Positions 1 to 8,528 of a DNA stretch of 35,911 bases are shown in pieces. Positions within the stretch are counted from its first letter, which is position 1. Every line of letters begins with the position of its first letter. This DNA comes from Amycolatopsis kentuckyensis. Its GTDB lineage: Bacteria; Actinomycetota; Actinomycetes; Mycobacteriales; Pseudonocardiaceae. The position numbers and the translations under genes are program-made. The stretch is taken from assembly GCF_002155975.1 (NCBI RefSeq), contig NZ_MUMI01000134.1, positions 1 to 35,911 on the forward strand, read 5' to 3'. The notes below the pieces were generated by a model, which searched no databases, had not been told where the DNA came from, and saw only the letters and a program-made list of their open reading frames with translations.

Positions 1-177
1 GTCGGGCAGGCGGCCCGACGGGAGCTCGACCACCAGGTCGTCGACGGCGACCCCGCTGCCGCGCTCGACGACGTCCACGCTGAGGATGTCGGCGCCTACC
101 GTGCCGAGCGCCGTGGCGACCGCGCCGAGGGTCCCCGGGCTGTCCGGAAGGAGGACCCGGATCAGGAACGACACCAC
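1..177 (-). CDS. ACT-domain protein, N-terminal part (runs off the window)
   Basis: The reverse strand encodes 59 residues beginning [20 protein letters not shown] and continuing off the left edge. The pattern of a beta strand, then a D-x-P-G-x-L turn, then a helix and a strand reading [12 protein letters not shown] is the start of an ACT domain, the small ligand-binding fold that usually senses amino acids. Two in-frame GTG codons (177 and 174) could start it; a GAGAGGGG ribosome site lies just upstream and suits the second slightly better. It is divergent from gatC. Whether it is a stand-alone ACT protein or the front of a larger enzyme or regulator cannot be told from what is visible. Confidence 0.8.
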   Translation of the reverse strand, partial: MVSFLIRVLLPDSPGTLGAVATALGTVGADILSVDVVERGSGVAVDDLVVELPSGRLPD

Positions 178-333
178 GCGCCCCTCTCACCTCTGGCGTC
201 CCAGCCTTGCCGTGGGACGCTCGATGCCGGTCGCCGATTGTGACAGACCCACCCGGCTCGCGGGACCTGCTGTCCGCCGGGCGGGATGTGAGCGTCGCCG
301 GACGGCAGCCGGCTTGCGCCGGGCGTAACCCAG

Positions 334-363
334 TCGAGTCCGCCCACGCCGTCACCATAGACT
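334..363 (+). promoter_or_regulatory. Candidate promoter of gatCAB
   Basis: TAGACT at 358-363 makes a good actinobacterial -10 box, with a poor -35 match (TCGAGT, 334-339) at 18 nt. Transcription would start near 370, leaving a short 5' leader of about 40 nt before the gatC GTG at 411. The rest of the 233-nt divergent gap holds nothing else that I recognise. Confidence 0.45.
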
Positions 364-410
364 TGCAGCTTCCGAGACAACCCGCACAGCACAACCCGGG
401 AGTCACCCGC

Positions 411-710
411 GTGCCCAACATTTCCCGAGACGAGGTCGCGCACCTCGCGAAGCTGGCCAGGCTGGCCGTGACCGACGACGAACTCGACGTCTTCGCCGGC
501 CAGCTCGACCAGATCCTGGACTCGGTGGCCAAGGTGAGCGAGGTCGCCGCCGCCGACGTGCCGCCCACGTCGCACGCCGTGCCGCTGACGAACGTCTTCC
601 GACAGGACGTCGTCGTCCCCGGGCTCACGCAGCAGCAGGCGCTGGCCGGTGCGCCGGCCGCCGAAGAAGGCCGTTTCCGGGTGCCGCGGATTCTGGGGGA
701 AGAGCAGTGA
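411..710 (+). CDS. gatC: Asp/Glu-tRNA amidotransferase subunit C (GatC)
   Basis: This 99-residue protein is the usual length of GatC, the small belt-like subunit that wraps around GatA and GatB and stabilises the amidotransferase. It opens [20 protein letters not shown], the typical GatC helix, and ends with the conserved FRVPRIL segment. The GTG at 411 was chosen because it gives the family length and N-terminus; the frame stays open further upstream but that part has no family resemblance. A GGGAG lies about 9 nt before it. The stop overlaps the gatA start (GTGA, 707-710), so the two are translationally coupled in one operon with gatB. Confidence 0.95.
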   Translation: MPNISRDEVAHLAKLARLAVTDDELDVFAGQLDQILDSVAKVSEVAAADVPPTSHAVPLTNVFRQDVVVPGLTQQQALAGAPAAEEGRFRVPRILGEEQ

Positions 711-2224
711 CCGAGCTCATCAAGCTGACCGCCGCGGAGCTGGCGGAGAAGATCCACTCGCGCGAGGTGTCCGCGGTCGAGGTCACACAGGCCCACCTGG
801 ACCGGATCGCCGAGGTCGACGACCACATCCACGCGTTCCTGCACGTCGACACCGACGGCGCGCTGGCCGCGGCCAAGAAGGTCGACGAGGGCCTCGCGGA
901 CGGCAAGGCGCCCGCGTCGCCGCTGGCCGGCGTGCCGCTCGCGCTCAAGGACGTGCTGACCACCGAGGGCGTGCCGACGACCTGTGGTTCGAAGACGCTC
1001 GAAGGCTGGCTGCCGCCGTACGACGCGACCGTGACGCGCAAGCTGCGCGAGGCCGGCGTCGTCATCCTCGGCAAGACGAACATGGATGAGTTCGCCATGG
1101 GGTCGTCGACCGAGAACTCCGCTTACGGCCCGACGCACAACCCGTGGGACCACGCCCGCATCCCGGGCGGGTCGGGCGGTGGCTCGTCGGCGTCGATCGC
1201 GGCGTTCGAGGCCGCCATCGCCATCGGCACCGACACCGGTGGGTCGATCCGGCAGCCCGGGTCCGTCACCGGCACCGTCGGGGTCAAGCCGACCTACGGC
1301 GGGGTGTCGCGCTACGGCCTCGTCGCCTTCTCGTCCTCGCTCGACCAGGCCGGTCCCTGCGCGCGGACGGTGCTCGACGCCGCCCTGCTGCACGAGGTCA
1401 TCGCCGGCTACGACCCGCGGGACTCGACGTCCATCGACGCGCCGGTGCCGCCGGTCGTCGCCGCTGCGCGCCAGGGCGCGAACGGTGACCTGAAGGGTGT
1501 CAAGGTCGGCGTCGTGAAGGAGTTCGGCGGCGACGGCTACCAGCCGGGCGTGCTGCGGTCGTTCCAGGCCGCGGTCGAGCAGCTGCGGGCGCTCGGCGCC
1601 GAGGTCGTCGAGGTGTCTTGTCCGCATTTCGTCTACGCGCTGCCCGCGTACTACCTGATCGCGCCGAGCGAGTGCTCGTCGAACCTCGCGCGGTTCGACG
1701 CCATGCGCTACGGCCTGCGCGTCGCCGACGACGGCACGCACAGCGCCGAAGAGGTCATGTCGCTGACGCGGGAGAAGGGCTTCGGCGCCGAGGTCAAGCG
1801 GCGGATCATGCTGGGCACCTACGCGTTGTCGTCCGGCTACTACGACGCCTACTACGGCTCGGCGCAGAAGGTGCGCACGCTCATCACGCGGGACTTCGAC
1901 GCCGCCTTCGAGCAGGTCGATGTCCTCGTTTCGCCTACGACGCCGACCACGGCGTTCAAGATCGGCGAGCGCGTCGACGACCCCATGGCGATGTACCTCG
2001 CCGACCTGTGCACGATCCCGTCGAACCTCGCCGGCAACGCCGCCATGAGCGTGCCGAGCGGGCTGTCCGACGAGGACGGCCTGCCGGTCGGGCTGCAGAT
2101 CATGGCCCCGGCGCTCGCCGACGACCGGCTCTACCGGGTCGGCGCCGCCTACGAGGCCGCCCGTGACGCCGCCGCCGGTGGGGCTCTCATCCACAAGGTC
2201 CCGGAGCTGGGAGGAACGAAGTGA
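707..2224 (+). CDS. gatA: Asp/Glu-tRNA amidotransferase subunit A (GatA)
   Basis: GatA is the amidase subunit: it hydrolyses glutamine and delivers ammonia through a channel to GatB for conversion of Glu-tRNA(Gln) to Gln-tRNA(Gln) (and Asp-tRNA(Asn) where needed). The 505-residue protein has the amidase-signature region, [10 protein letters not shown] followed by DTGGSIRQP, and the Ser-cisSer-Lys triad fits K81 (LALKDVL), S156 and S180. These are two residues later than the numbering known for Staphylococcus aureus GatA. The GTG start overlaps the gatC stop by 4 nt and its own stop overlaps the gatB start by 4 nt, an arrangement that suits fixed subunit stoichiometry. Nothing is missing or unusual. 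Confidence 0.97.
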   Translation: MTELIKLTAAELAEKIHSREVSAVEVTQAHLDRIAEVDDHIHAFLHVDTDGALAAAKKVDEGLADGKAPASPLAGVPLALKDVLTTEGVPTTCGSKTLEGWLPPYDATVTRKLREAGVVILGKTNMDEFAMGSSTENSAYGPTHNPWDHARIPGGSGGGSSASIAAFEAAIAIGTDTGGSIRQPGSVTGTVGVKPTYGGVSRYGLVAFSSSLDQAGPCARTVLDAALLHEVIAGYDPRDSTSIDAPVPPVVAAARQGANGDLKGVKVGVVKEFGGDGYQPGVLRSFQAAVEQLRALGAEVVEVSCPHFVYALPAYYLIAPSECSSNLARFDAMRYGLRVADDGTHSAEEVMSLTREKGFGAEVKRRIMLGTYALSSGYYDAYYGSAQKVRTLITRDFDAAFEQVDVLVSPTTPTTAFKIGERVDDPMAMYLADLCTIPSNLAGNAAMSVPSGLSDEDGLPVGLQIMAPALADDRLYRVGAAYEAARDAAAGGALIHKVPELGGTK

Positions 2225-3726
2225 CTGCCGTGGCCGAGTTGATGGACTACGCCGACGTCGTCGAGCGGTTCGACCCGGTGCTCGGGCTCGAGGTGCACGT
2301 CGAGCTCAGCACGAACACCAAGATGTTCTGCGGCTGCGCCAACGAGTTCGGCGGCGAGCCGAACACGAAGGTGTGCCCGACCTGCCTGGGCCTGCCCGGT
2401 GCGCTGCCGGCCCTCAACGGCAAGGCCGTCGAGGGGGCGATCCGGATCGGGCTCGCGCTCAACTGCGAGATCGCCGAGTGGTGCCGGTTCGCGCGGAAGA
2501 ACTACTTCTACCCGGACATGCCGAAGAACTTCCAGACGTCGCAGTACGACGAGCCGATCGCCTTCAACGGCTACCTCGACGTCACGCTCGACGACGGCGA
2601 GGTCGTGCGCGTGGAGATCGAGCGCGCGCACATGGAGGAGGACACCGGCAAGTCGCTGCACGTCGGCGGCGCCACCGGGCGGATCCACGGTGCCGAGCAC
2701 TCGCTGCTCGACTACAACCGGGCCGGCGTACCCTTGATCGAAATTGTGACGAAGCCGATCGAAGGCACCGGTGAGCGGGCGCCCGAGGTCGCACGGGCCT
2801 ACGTGAGCGCGCTGCGTGACCTGCTCCGCGCCCTCGACGTGTCCGACGTCCGGATGGATCAGGGCTCGCTGCGGTGCGACGCGAACGTCTCGCTGATGGC
2901 GAAGGACGCGACCGAGTTCGGCACGCGGACCGAGACGAAGAACGTCAACTCGCTGCGCAGCGTCGAGCGCGCTGTCCGCTACGAGATGACGCGGCAGGCG
3001 GCGATCCTCGCCGAGGGCGGTTCGATCAAGCAGGAGACGCGGCACTTCCAGGAGGCCGACGGCACCACCTCGTCGGGCCGGACGAAGGAGACCGCCGAGG
3101 ACTATCGGTACTTCCCGGAGCCCGACCTGGTCCCGATCGCGCCGTCGCGCGAATGGGTCGAGGAGCTGCGCGGGACGCTGCCGGAGATGCCTTCGGAGCG
3201 GCGGAAGCGGATCCAGCAGGAATGGTCGCTTTCCGACGAGGCCCTGCGTGACCTGCTGAACGTCGGCGCGGTCGACCTCGTCGCGGCCACGGTCGAGGCC
3301 GGCGCGTCGCCGGACGAGGCCCGCGGGTGGTGGGTCAACACCCTCGCCCAGGAGGCCAACGCCCGCGAGGTCGAGCTGGCCGAGCTGGCGATCACCCCGG
3401 CCCAGGTGGCCGAGGTGATCGGGCTGGTCACGTCCGGCGAACTGACGAACAAGCTGGCGAAGGAAGTCGTCCAGGGTGTGCTCGCCGGTGAGGGCGAGCC
3501 GCGGGACGTCGTCGAGAAGCGCGGGCTGAAGGTCGTCTCCGACGACTCGGCGCTGCTTGCGGCGATCGACGAGGCCCTGGCGGCGCAGCCGGACGTCGCG
3601 GACAAGATCCGCGGCGGGAAGGTCGCCGCGGCGGGCGCCATCGTCGGCGCGGTCATGAAGGCGACCAAGGGGCAGGCCGACGCCAAGCGCGTGCGCGAGC
3701 TGATCATCGAGCGCGTCGGTTCCTGA
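2221..3726 (+). CDS. gatB: Asp/Glu-tRNA amidotransferase subunit B (GatB)
   Basis: GatB binds the misacylated tRNA and carries out the ATP-dependent activation and amidation step. The 501-residue protein has the N-terminal GLEVHVEL motif, a zinc-type cysteine set C37, C39, C52 and C55 (FCGCAN and VCPTCLG), the conserved [19 protein letters not shown] stretch of the kinase-like cradle, and a C-terminal YqeY-like tail (about residues 355-501) that contacts the tRNA. The GTG start overlaps the gatA stop (GTGA) and follows a strong GGAGG at 2210-2214. Actinobacteria generally lack GlnRS, so this operon should be the only route to Gln-tRNA; a tRNA-Gln gene lies at 34443 in the same window. Confidence 0.97.
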   Translation: MTAVAELMDYADVVERFDPVLGLEVHVELSTNTKMFCGCANEFGGEPNTKVCPTCLGLPGALPALNGKAVEGAIRIGLALNCEIAEWCRFARKNYFYPDMPKNFQTSQYDEPIAFNGYLDVTLDDGEVVRVEIERAHMEEDTGKSLHVGGATGRIHGAEHSLLDYNRAGVPLIEIVTKPIEGTGERAPEVARAYVSALRDLLRALDVSDVRMDQGSLRCDANVSLMAKDATEFGTRTETKNVNSLRSVERAVRYEMTRQAAILAEGGSIKQETRHFQEADGTTSSGRTKETAEDYRYFPEPDLVPIAPSREWVEELRGTLPEMPSERRKRIQQEWSLSDEALRDLLNVGAVDLVAATVEAGASPDEARGWWVNTLAQEANAREVELAELAITPAQVAEVIGLVTSGELTNKLAKEVVQGVLAGEGEPRDVVEKRGLKVVSDDSALLAAIDEALAAQPDVADKIRGGKVAAAGAIVGAVMKATKGQADAKRVRELIIERVGS

Positions 3727-3728
3727 CG

Positions 3729-4253
3729 TTGCCGGGATTCGTCAAAAGCGTTACCTGGCGCGAGTGGCTCGGCCTGGCGGCCGGGCTGCTCGCGCTGGGT
3801 TCGACGTTCCTGCCGTGGACCACGCTGACCGCCACCAAACCGGACATCGAAGACATCCTCGCGCAGCTGCCCCACGATGACGTCGTCCGCGACGCGTGGC
3901 ACTCGAGCTTCTTCGCCTGGTGCCCGCCGCTGCCGTTGCTGCTGGCGGGACTGGTCGTGGTCGTTTTCGGGCGAATCCGGACCCTGCGCGTCAGCGGCCT
4001 GCCTCAGCTGTGGCTGGTCGTCGCCGCGGCGTCGCTGCTGCTGATGGTGCTGGGCTGTTTCACCCTGGACTGGGAGTTCGACGCCGACCAGCGCGGCATC
4101 TTCGAGGCCGCCGGGGTCGCCATCGGGCCTGGCCTGGGCCGGTTCCTCGGGGTGTTCGCGGCGCTGGTGTCCGGCGTTGGCGCTTTCCTGGACATGCGGG
4201 CGATGCGGGCCGAGAGCCGGCAGCCGCGGAAGTCCCGCAGCAAGAGCGGCTGA
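3729..4253 (+). CDS. Small four-helix membrane protein, function unknown
   Basis: This 174-residue protein starts at a TTG only 2 nt after the gatB stop, so it is probably the last gene of the gat transcript. I do not recognise a named family. Four hydrophobic segments are visible at about residues 12-30, 61-81, 93-112 and 134-155, with a short outside-type loop between the first two containing acidic residues and a basic tail (RQPRKSRSKSG) that should lie in the cytoplasm. The W-x-x-x-x-L-P-W-T-T-L pattern after helix 1 resembles many uncharacterised actinobacterial membrane proteins. Coupling to gatB may only reflect transcription and need not imply a role in tRNA amidation. Confidence 0.75.
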   Translation: MPGFVKSVTWREWLGLAAGLLALGSTFLPWTTLTATKPDIEDILAQLPHDDVVRDAWHSSFFAWCPPLPLLLAGLVVVVFGRIRTLRVSGLPQLWLVVAAASLLLMVLGCFTLDWEFDADQRGIFEAAGVAIGPGLGRFLGVFAALVSGVGAFLDMRAMRAESRQPRKSRSKSG

Positions 4254-4338
4254 TCTTCGCGTCCCCTTCGGTAAGGTTCCTGCCGCTGGAGAATTTTCGA
4301 CCGGGTACGGGAGTCGTCCGACCGGTGGATCGCGATCG

Positions 4339-4387
4339 TTGACAACGTTGACATCGTGGTCGGCCGTTGCGTGAGAAAGCGCTTTCT
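4339..4387 (+). promoter_or_regulatory. Promoter region with two LacI-type palindromes
   Basis: AGAAAGCGCTTTCT at 4374-4387 is a perfect 14-bp palindrome with the central CG typical of LacI/GalR-family operators. A second, imperfect one (TGACAACGTTGACA, 4340-4353) has its centre 34 bp upstream. Two TTGACA hexamers (4339-4344 and 4348-4353) could serve as -35 boxes, but no convincing -10 is seen, and the perfect palindrome lies where the -10 or start point would be, as expected for repression. No lacI-type gene is in the window, so the regulator must be elsewhere. Confidence 0.6.
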
Positions 4388-4497
4388 GGAACGGTCGGAG
4401 AGGCGCAGCCCGGCCGCGGAGATCGCCGCCCCCGCGGCGGGACGGGCGGCGCGGATCGGCGCTGCTGGGGCGCCGGAGCCGTGGAGGGAGACCCGGG

Positions 4498-5592
4498 TTG
4501 GCTCAGGGAAAGCGCTTACGGGTGGCCGTCATCGGGACCGGGGCCATCGCGGAGAGCCACCGGACCGCTTTCGAGGCCCACCACGAAGACGTCGACATCG
4601 TGGCCGCCGCCGACGTCGACGAGGCGCGGGTCGCCGCGTTCTGCGCCGGGACCGGGCACGCCAAGCCCTACCACGACCTGGGCACCCTGCTGGCCGAGCA
4701 GGAACCGGACCTCGTCTCGATCTGCACGCCGCCGGGCCTGCACGTCGAGCAGGCGAAGAAGGCGCTCGAGAGCGGCGCCTGGGTCTGGTGCGAAAAGCCG
4801 CCTTGCCGGTCGCTCGCCGAGTTCGACGAGATGACCGTCGCCGAGCGGGATGGGGGGCCGTACGCCGCCTTCGTCTACCAGCAGCGGTCCGGCTCGGGGG
4901 CCGCGCACTTCCGGGAGCTGCTCGCCAGTGGGGAGCTGGGGCGTCCGCTCGTCGCGCACTGCCAGACCACCTGGTACCGCGATGCCGCCTACTACGCGGT
5001 GCCGTGGCGCGGGCGCTGGGAGACCGAGGGTGGCGGGCCGGCCATGGGCCACGGCATCCACCAGATGGATCTGCTCCTCCACCTGCTCGGCGACTGGGCC
5101 GAGGTGCGGGCGATGACCGCGCGGCTCGTGCACGACGTCGAGACCGAGGACGTCTCCACCGCGCTCGTCCGATTCGAGTCGGGGGCGCTGGCGACCGTCG
5201 TCAACAGCGTCCTCTCGCCGGATGAGGTGAGCCGGATCCGGATCGACTGCGAGCACGCCACCGCGGAGCTCAGTCACCTCTACGGGTACGGCGTCAAGGA
5301 CTGGCGCTACACACCCGCGCCGCACGTCGGCGGGGAGGTTGTCGAGCGGTGGCACACGCCGGCTGCCGATGTCGACAGTTCGCACGCCGCCGCGTTCGCG
5401 CCGATCCTCGCCGCCTACCGGGCCGGGCGGCGGCCGCCGTGCAGCGGGGATGACGGGCGGCAGGTGCTGGAGTTCGTCGCCGCGCTCTACAAGTCCGCCT
5501 CCACCGGGCTCGGCGTGCGCCGCGGGGAGATCGGGCCGGGTGATCCCTTCTACCGCTCGATGGCGGGCGACCAGGCAGGAGGACGTGGATGA
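4498..5592 (+). CDS. Gfo/Idh/MocA-family oxidoreductase (first of two)
   Basis: A 364-residue NAD(P)-dependent dehydrogenase of the Gfo/Idh/MocA family, which oxidises or reduces sugars, inositols and related polyols. The Rossmann start RVAVIGTGAIAESH is at about residues 8-21, the family's E-K-P motif is E99-K100-P101 (CEKPP), and a C-terminal HGIHQMDLLLHLLGDW segment (about 184-200) carries the conserved His/Asp substrate-side residues. The TTG at 4498 is favoured by a GGAGGGAG ribosome site 7 nt upstream. It is the first gene of a tightly coupled operon: its stop overlaps the next start by 4 nt. The substrate is unknown; neighbours suggest carbohydrate or polyol breakdown. Confidence 0.88.
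   Translation: MAQGKRLRVAVIGTGAIAESHRTAFEAHHEDVDIVAAADVDEARVAAFCAGTGHAKPYHDLGTLLAEQEPDLVSICTPPGLHVEQAKKALESGAWVWCEKPPCRSLAEFDEMTVAERDGGPYAAFVYQQRSGSGAAHFRELLASGELGRPLVAHCQTTWYRDAAYYAVPWRGRWETEGGGPAMGHGIHQMDLLLHLLGDWAEVRAMTARLVHDVETEDVSTALVRFESGALATVVNSVLSPDEVSRIRIDCEHATAELSHLYGYGVKDWRYTPAPHVGGEVVERWHTPAADVDSSHAAAFAPILAAYRAGRRPPCSGDDGRQVLEFVAALYKSASTGLGVRRGEIGPGDPFYRSMAGDQAGGRG
4508..4519 (+). promoter_or_regulatory. Third LacI-type half-palindrome inside the first codons
   Basis: GAAAGCGCTTAC matches the perfect operator at 4374-4387 except for one base and shares its AAGCGCTT core. It lies within codons 4-8 of the first operon gene, with its centre 133 bp from the upstream site. Paired operators at that distance are commonly used for DNA looping or roadblock repression. 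It could be coincidence, since it also encodes ordinary residues (GKRL). Confidence 0.4.
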
Positions 5593-6509
5593 GCGCGACG
5601 ATCACGGTGACCCACCGGTACGGCGAGCGCGTGTCCGTCGAGGCGGGCGGCGTCGAGCTGATGTCCTATGTGTACAAGCCCGACCCGGTGGCCTTCGAAT
5701 CGCGCAAGCCCTACGCCCACCCGCTGCGGACCCTCGGCGGCCGGCACGTCAGCGGGTACCGGCCCGCCGACCACCGGTGGCACAAGGGCCTGCAGATGAC
5801 GTCGAGCCACCTGTCCGGGCAGAACTTCTGGGGCGGCCACACCTACGTCCCCGGCGACTGGTACCAGGAGCTGCCCGACCGCATCGGCTCCATGCGGCAC
5901 GACGGGTTCGCCCGCTTCACCGTCGAGCGCGATCGGCTCGGCTTCACCGAGGACCTCACCTGGGTCGCCAACGGCGGGGACGAGTGGGCGCGGGAGCGAC
6001 GGGACATCGTCGTCCACTCGGTCGAACCGGACGACGGGTCCTGGGCGCTCGACTGGGCGATCGACCTGACCAACATCCGCGACACCCCGCTCGTGTTCGG
6101 CAGCCCGACCACCGCCGGCCGCGAGCAAGCCGGGTACACCGGCCTGCACTGGCGGGGTCCCCGGGACTTCGGCGGCGGCCGGGTCCTGGGCCCCGGCGAC
6201 CTCGAGGGCGAAGCGATGATGGGCGCGCAGGCGCCGTGGCTCGCGTTCGTCGGCGAGCACGACGACGTCGACGGGCATTCGACGCTCCTGTTCGCCCACG
6301 CACCCGAGAACGACAAGGCCATCCACGAGTCGCACTGGTTCGTCCGGGCCCAGGAAGCGCCCATGGTCGCCTTCTCGTGGGCGTTTTTCGACGAGTTCGA
6401 GCTGGCGCCGGGCGAGAGCTTCGCCTACCGGTACCGGATCGTCGTCGCCGACGGGGCGTGGGACCGCGACCGGGTGACCCGCTACCTCGACGGGCACGGG
6501 TGGTCATGA
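5589..6509 (+). CDS. DUF6807 (PmoA-like) family protein
   Basis: This 306-residue protein belongs to the family labelled 'methane oxygenase PmoA' or DUF6807 in databases; the name is misleading, as these soluble proteins have nothing to do with methane oxidation. Recognisable features are the N-terminal beta-rich part (MSYVYKPDPVAFESRKPYAH) and the histidine-rich segment with ADHRWHKGLQ, then WGGHTY, at about residues 58-85, plus a late FDEFELAPGESFAYRYRI strand pattern. The family usually sits beside Gfo/Idh/MocA oxidoreductases, as here, and no reaction is established to my knowledge. The ATG overlaps the previous stop (ATGA) after an AGGAGG site, and the stop overlaps the next start in the same way. 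Confidence 0.8.
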   Translation: MSATITVTHRYGERVSVEAGGVELMSYVYKPDPVAFESRKPYAHPLRTLGGRHVSGYRPADHRWHKGLQMTSSHLSGQNFWGGHTYVPGDWYQELPDRIGSMRHDGFARFTVERDRLGFTEDLTWVANGGDEWARERRDIVVHSVEPDDGSWALDWAIDLTNIRDTPLVFGSPTTAGREQAGYTGLHWRGPRDFGGGRVLGPGDLEGEAMMGAQAPWLAFVGEHDDVDGHSTLLFAHAPENDKAIHESHWFVRAQEAPMVAFSWAFFDEFELAPGESFAYRYRIVVADGAWDRDRVTRYLDGHGWS

Positions 6510-7234
6510 ACGATTTTCCGCTCCCGGGTGGCATCGGCGTCTCGCACCTGCGCGCTTACGACTGGACGGCCGAGGACGGCGTCTGCGGGGGCAGCCCGCA
6601 CGTCCACCTCGCCTGCACCGAGGCCTACGTCGTCACCGGAGGCCGCGGGGCCGTCCAGACGCTGAGCGCCGGCGGCTACGCGGAGACGCCCCTGGAGCCC
6701 GGCGTGATCGCGTGGTTCTCGCCCGGCACCGTGCACCGGATGGTGCAGGACGACGGCCTGCGCGTCACGGTCCTCATGCAGAACAGCGGGCTGCCGGAGG
6801 CCGGGGACGCCGTCTTCACCTTCCCGCCCGACGTGCTCGCCGACCCGGCCGCCTACGCCAGGGCCGCGGCGTTGCCGAAAAGCGACAACGCCGCGCGGCA
6901 ACGCCGTGACCTGGCCGTTCGCGGATATCTGCCGTTGCGCGACGCCCTGCGGGACGGCGACGCCGGACCGTTGCGGGCGTTCCACCGGGCGGCCGTCGCG
7001 CTCGTCGCGCCGAAGGTCGCAGAGTGGGTACCGCGCTGGCAGGCCGGGGCGTTGCGGGCCGCCGAACTGACCGGGGCGCATCTCAAGGCGCTCGCCGACG
7101 GCGACGGGAGCCATCTCGACCGGTCCGGCCTGCGGGTCGCGACGCCGTCGAACCCGGACGGCTACGGCATGTGCGGGCGCCGGGCCGAATACGACATCCC
7201 ATGGGACGGATCCGACCAGGAAGGCTTGCAGTGA
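6506..7234 (+). CDS. Cupin-domain protein with intact metal site
   Basis: The 242-residue protein has an N-terminal cupin fold: PHVHLACTEAYVVTGGRG followed by FSPGTVHR supplies the usual metal ligands, H32, H34, E39 and H77, so a mononuclear metal site looks intact. Residues from about 115 onward form a mostly helical second part that I cannot assign. Such cupins may act as isomerases, epimerases, dioxygenases or sugar binders; in this operon a sugar isomerase or epimerase role is plausible but only inferred. The ATG at 6506 overlaps the DUF6807 stop by 4 nt and was chosen for that coupling; the reading frame is open far upstream through the neighbouring gene, where it is only a shadow. Confidence 0.8.
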   Translation: MNDFPLPGGIGVSHLRAYDWTAEDGVCGGSPHVHLACTEAYVVTGGRGAVQTLSAGGYAETPLEPGVIAWFSPGTVHRMVQDDGLRVTVLMQNSGLPEAGDAVFTFPPDVLADPAAYARAAALPKSDNAARQRRDLAVRGYLPLRDALRDGDAGPLRAFHRAAVALVAPKVAEWVPRWQAGALRAAELTGAHLKALADGDGSHLDRSGLRVATPSNPDGYGMCGRRAEYDIPWDGSDQEGLQ

Positions 7235-8376
7235 TGAACCAGTCCAGCATCGGAGTGCTGCTCAACGGGGTGACGGGCCGGATGGGCTACCGGCAGCACC
7301 TGCTGCGGTCGGTCCTGGCGATCCGCGAACAGGGTGGCGTCGCCCTGCCGGACGGCAGCCGCGTGCAGCTCGAGCCGATCCTCGCCGGGCGCAACGCCGC
7401 GAAGCTCAAGGACCTCGCCGACCGGCACGGCCTGACGGCGTGGACCACCGACGCCGATTCCGCGCTGCAGGACGTCGACGTCTACTTCGACGCGCAGCTG
7501 ACCTCGGCGCGCGAGCCGTCGGTGCGGGCGGCGATCGCCGCGGGCAAGCACGTCTACGCCGAAAAGCCCCTCGCCGAGACGCTCCCGGCCGCGATGGAGC
7601 TCGCCGGGCTCGCGCGGGACGCCGGGATCTGCCACGGCGTCGTGCACGACAAGCTGTTCCTGCCCGGGCTGCTCAAGCTGCGGCGGCTGGTCGACGGCGG
7701 GTTCTTCGGGCGGATCCTGTCCGTGCGCGGCGAGTTCGGCTACTGGGTCTTCGAGGGGGACTGGCAGGATGCGCAGCGCCCGAGCTGGAACTACCGGGCC
7801 GAGGACGGCGGCGGGATCGTGCTCGACATGTTCTGCCACTGGAACTACGTGCTCGAGAACCTCTTCGGCCGCGTCTCGGCGGTGACGGCGAAGGCGGTGA
7901 CGCACATCCCGCGTCGCTGGGACGAGCAGGGCGAGGCGTACGCGGCGACGGCGGACGACGCCGCGTACGGCATCTTCGAGCTGGAGTCGGGGGTCATCGC
8001 GCAGATCAACTCGTCGTGGTCCACCCGGGTTTTCCGCGACGAGCTGGTCGAGTTCCAGGTCGACGGCACCGAGGGCAGCGCGGTCGCGGGGCTGCGGCGC
8101 TGCCGCGTCCAGCACCGGTCGGCGACGCCGAAGCCCGTCTGGAACCCGGACCTGCCGGCCACCGAGCCCTTCCGCGACCAGTGGCAGGAAGTGCCGGACA
8201 ACGCCGAGTTCGACAACGGCTTCAAGGCGCAGTGGGAGGAGTTCGTGCGGGACGTCGTCGCCGGGCGGCAGCACCGCTACGACTTCTTCTCGGCCGCCCG
8301 GGGGCTGCAGGTCGCGGAGGCCGGGCTGACGTCGTCGGCCGAGGGACGGCGGGTGGAGCTGAAGCCGCTGAGCTGA
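7234..8376 (+). CDS. Gfo/Idh/MocA-family oxidoreductase (second of two)
   Basis: A 380-residue dehydrogenase of the same superfamily as the gene at 4498 but of a different branch. The nucleotide-binding loop reads GVLLNGVTGRMGYRQHL (about residues 7-23), an unusual form with T-G-R-M-G, and the catalytic EKP is E110-K111-P112 (YAEKPLAET). The C-terminal beta domain includes WNYRAEDGGGIVLDMFCHWNYVLENLFG. ATG 7234 overlaps the cupin stop by one base; GTG 7231 three bases upstream would work equally well, with GGAAGG at 7218-7223 serving either. Two such dehydrogenases in one operon usually act in sequence, for example oxidation and later re-reduction of a sugar ring. Confidence 0.85.
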   Translation: MNQSSIGVLLNGVTGRMGYRQHLLRSVLAIREQGGVALPDGSRVQLEPILAGRNAAKLKDLADRHGLTAWTTDADSALQDVDVYFDAQLTSAREPSVRAAIAAGKHVYAEKPLAETLPAAMELAGLARDAGICHGVVHDKLFLPGLLKLRRLVDGGFFGRILSVRGEFGYWVFEGDWQDAQRPSWNYRAEDGGGIVLDMFCHWNYVLENLFGRVSAVTAKAVTHIPRRWDEQGEAYAATADDAAYGIFELESGVIAQINSSWSTRVFRDELVEFQVDGTEGSAVAGLRRCRVQHRSATPKPVWNPDLPATEPFRDQWQEVPDNAEFDNGFKAQWEEFVRDVVAGRQHRYDFFSAARGLQVAEAGLTSSAEGRRVELKPLS

Positions 8377-8391
8377 CCGGCTGCCGGACAA

Positions 8392-8424
8392 GGCGGCCGG
8401 CCGGTCGGGAGACGGTCGGCCGCC
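8392..8424. terminator. GC-rich hairpin between convergent genes
   Basis: The left arm (8392-8406, beginning GGCGGCCG) pairs with the right arm (8411-8424, ending CGGCCGCC) through about 14 pairs with one G-T wobble and one bulge around a GGGA loop. There is no T tract. It lies 15 nt after the Gfo/Idh stop and before the end of the opposing lipoprotein gene, so it may end transcription from both sides, in the U-less style common in actinomycetes. The remaining gap to 8528 holds nothing I recognise. Confidence 0.5.
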
Positions 8425-8528
8425 ACGGCTCCGGCGCGGGTCTTCGGCGCCGAGAACCCACGCCGAGGTATCGGCGAAGGCGCCCCACCGGCCGTGGTCG
8501 AATATCGGCGACGGCGGAAACCCGCAGG

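Noticed and set aside
162..575. Minus-strand frame upstream of the ACT gene, opposite gatC
   Set aside because: It overlaps the start of the ACT-domain gene in another frame and mirrors gatC codons; the composition is not protein-like.
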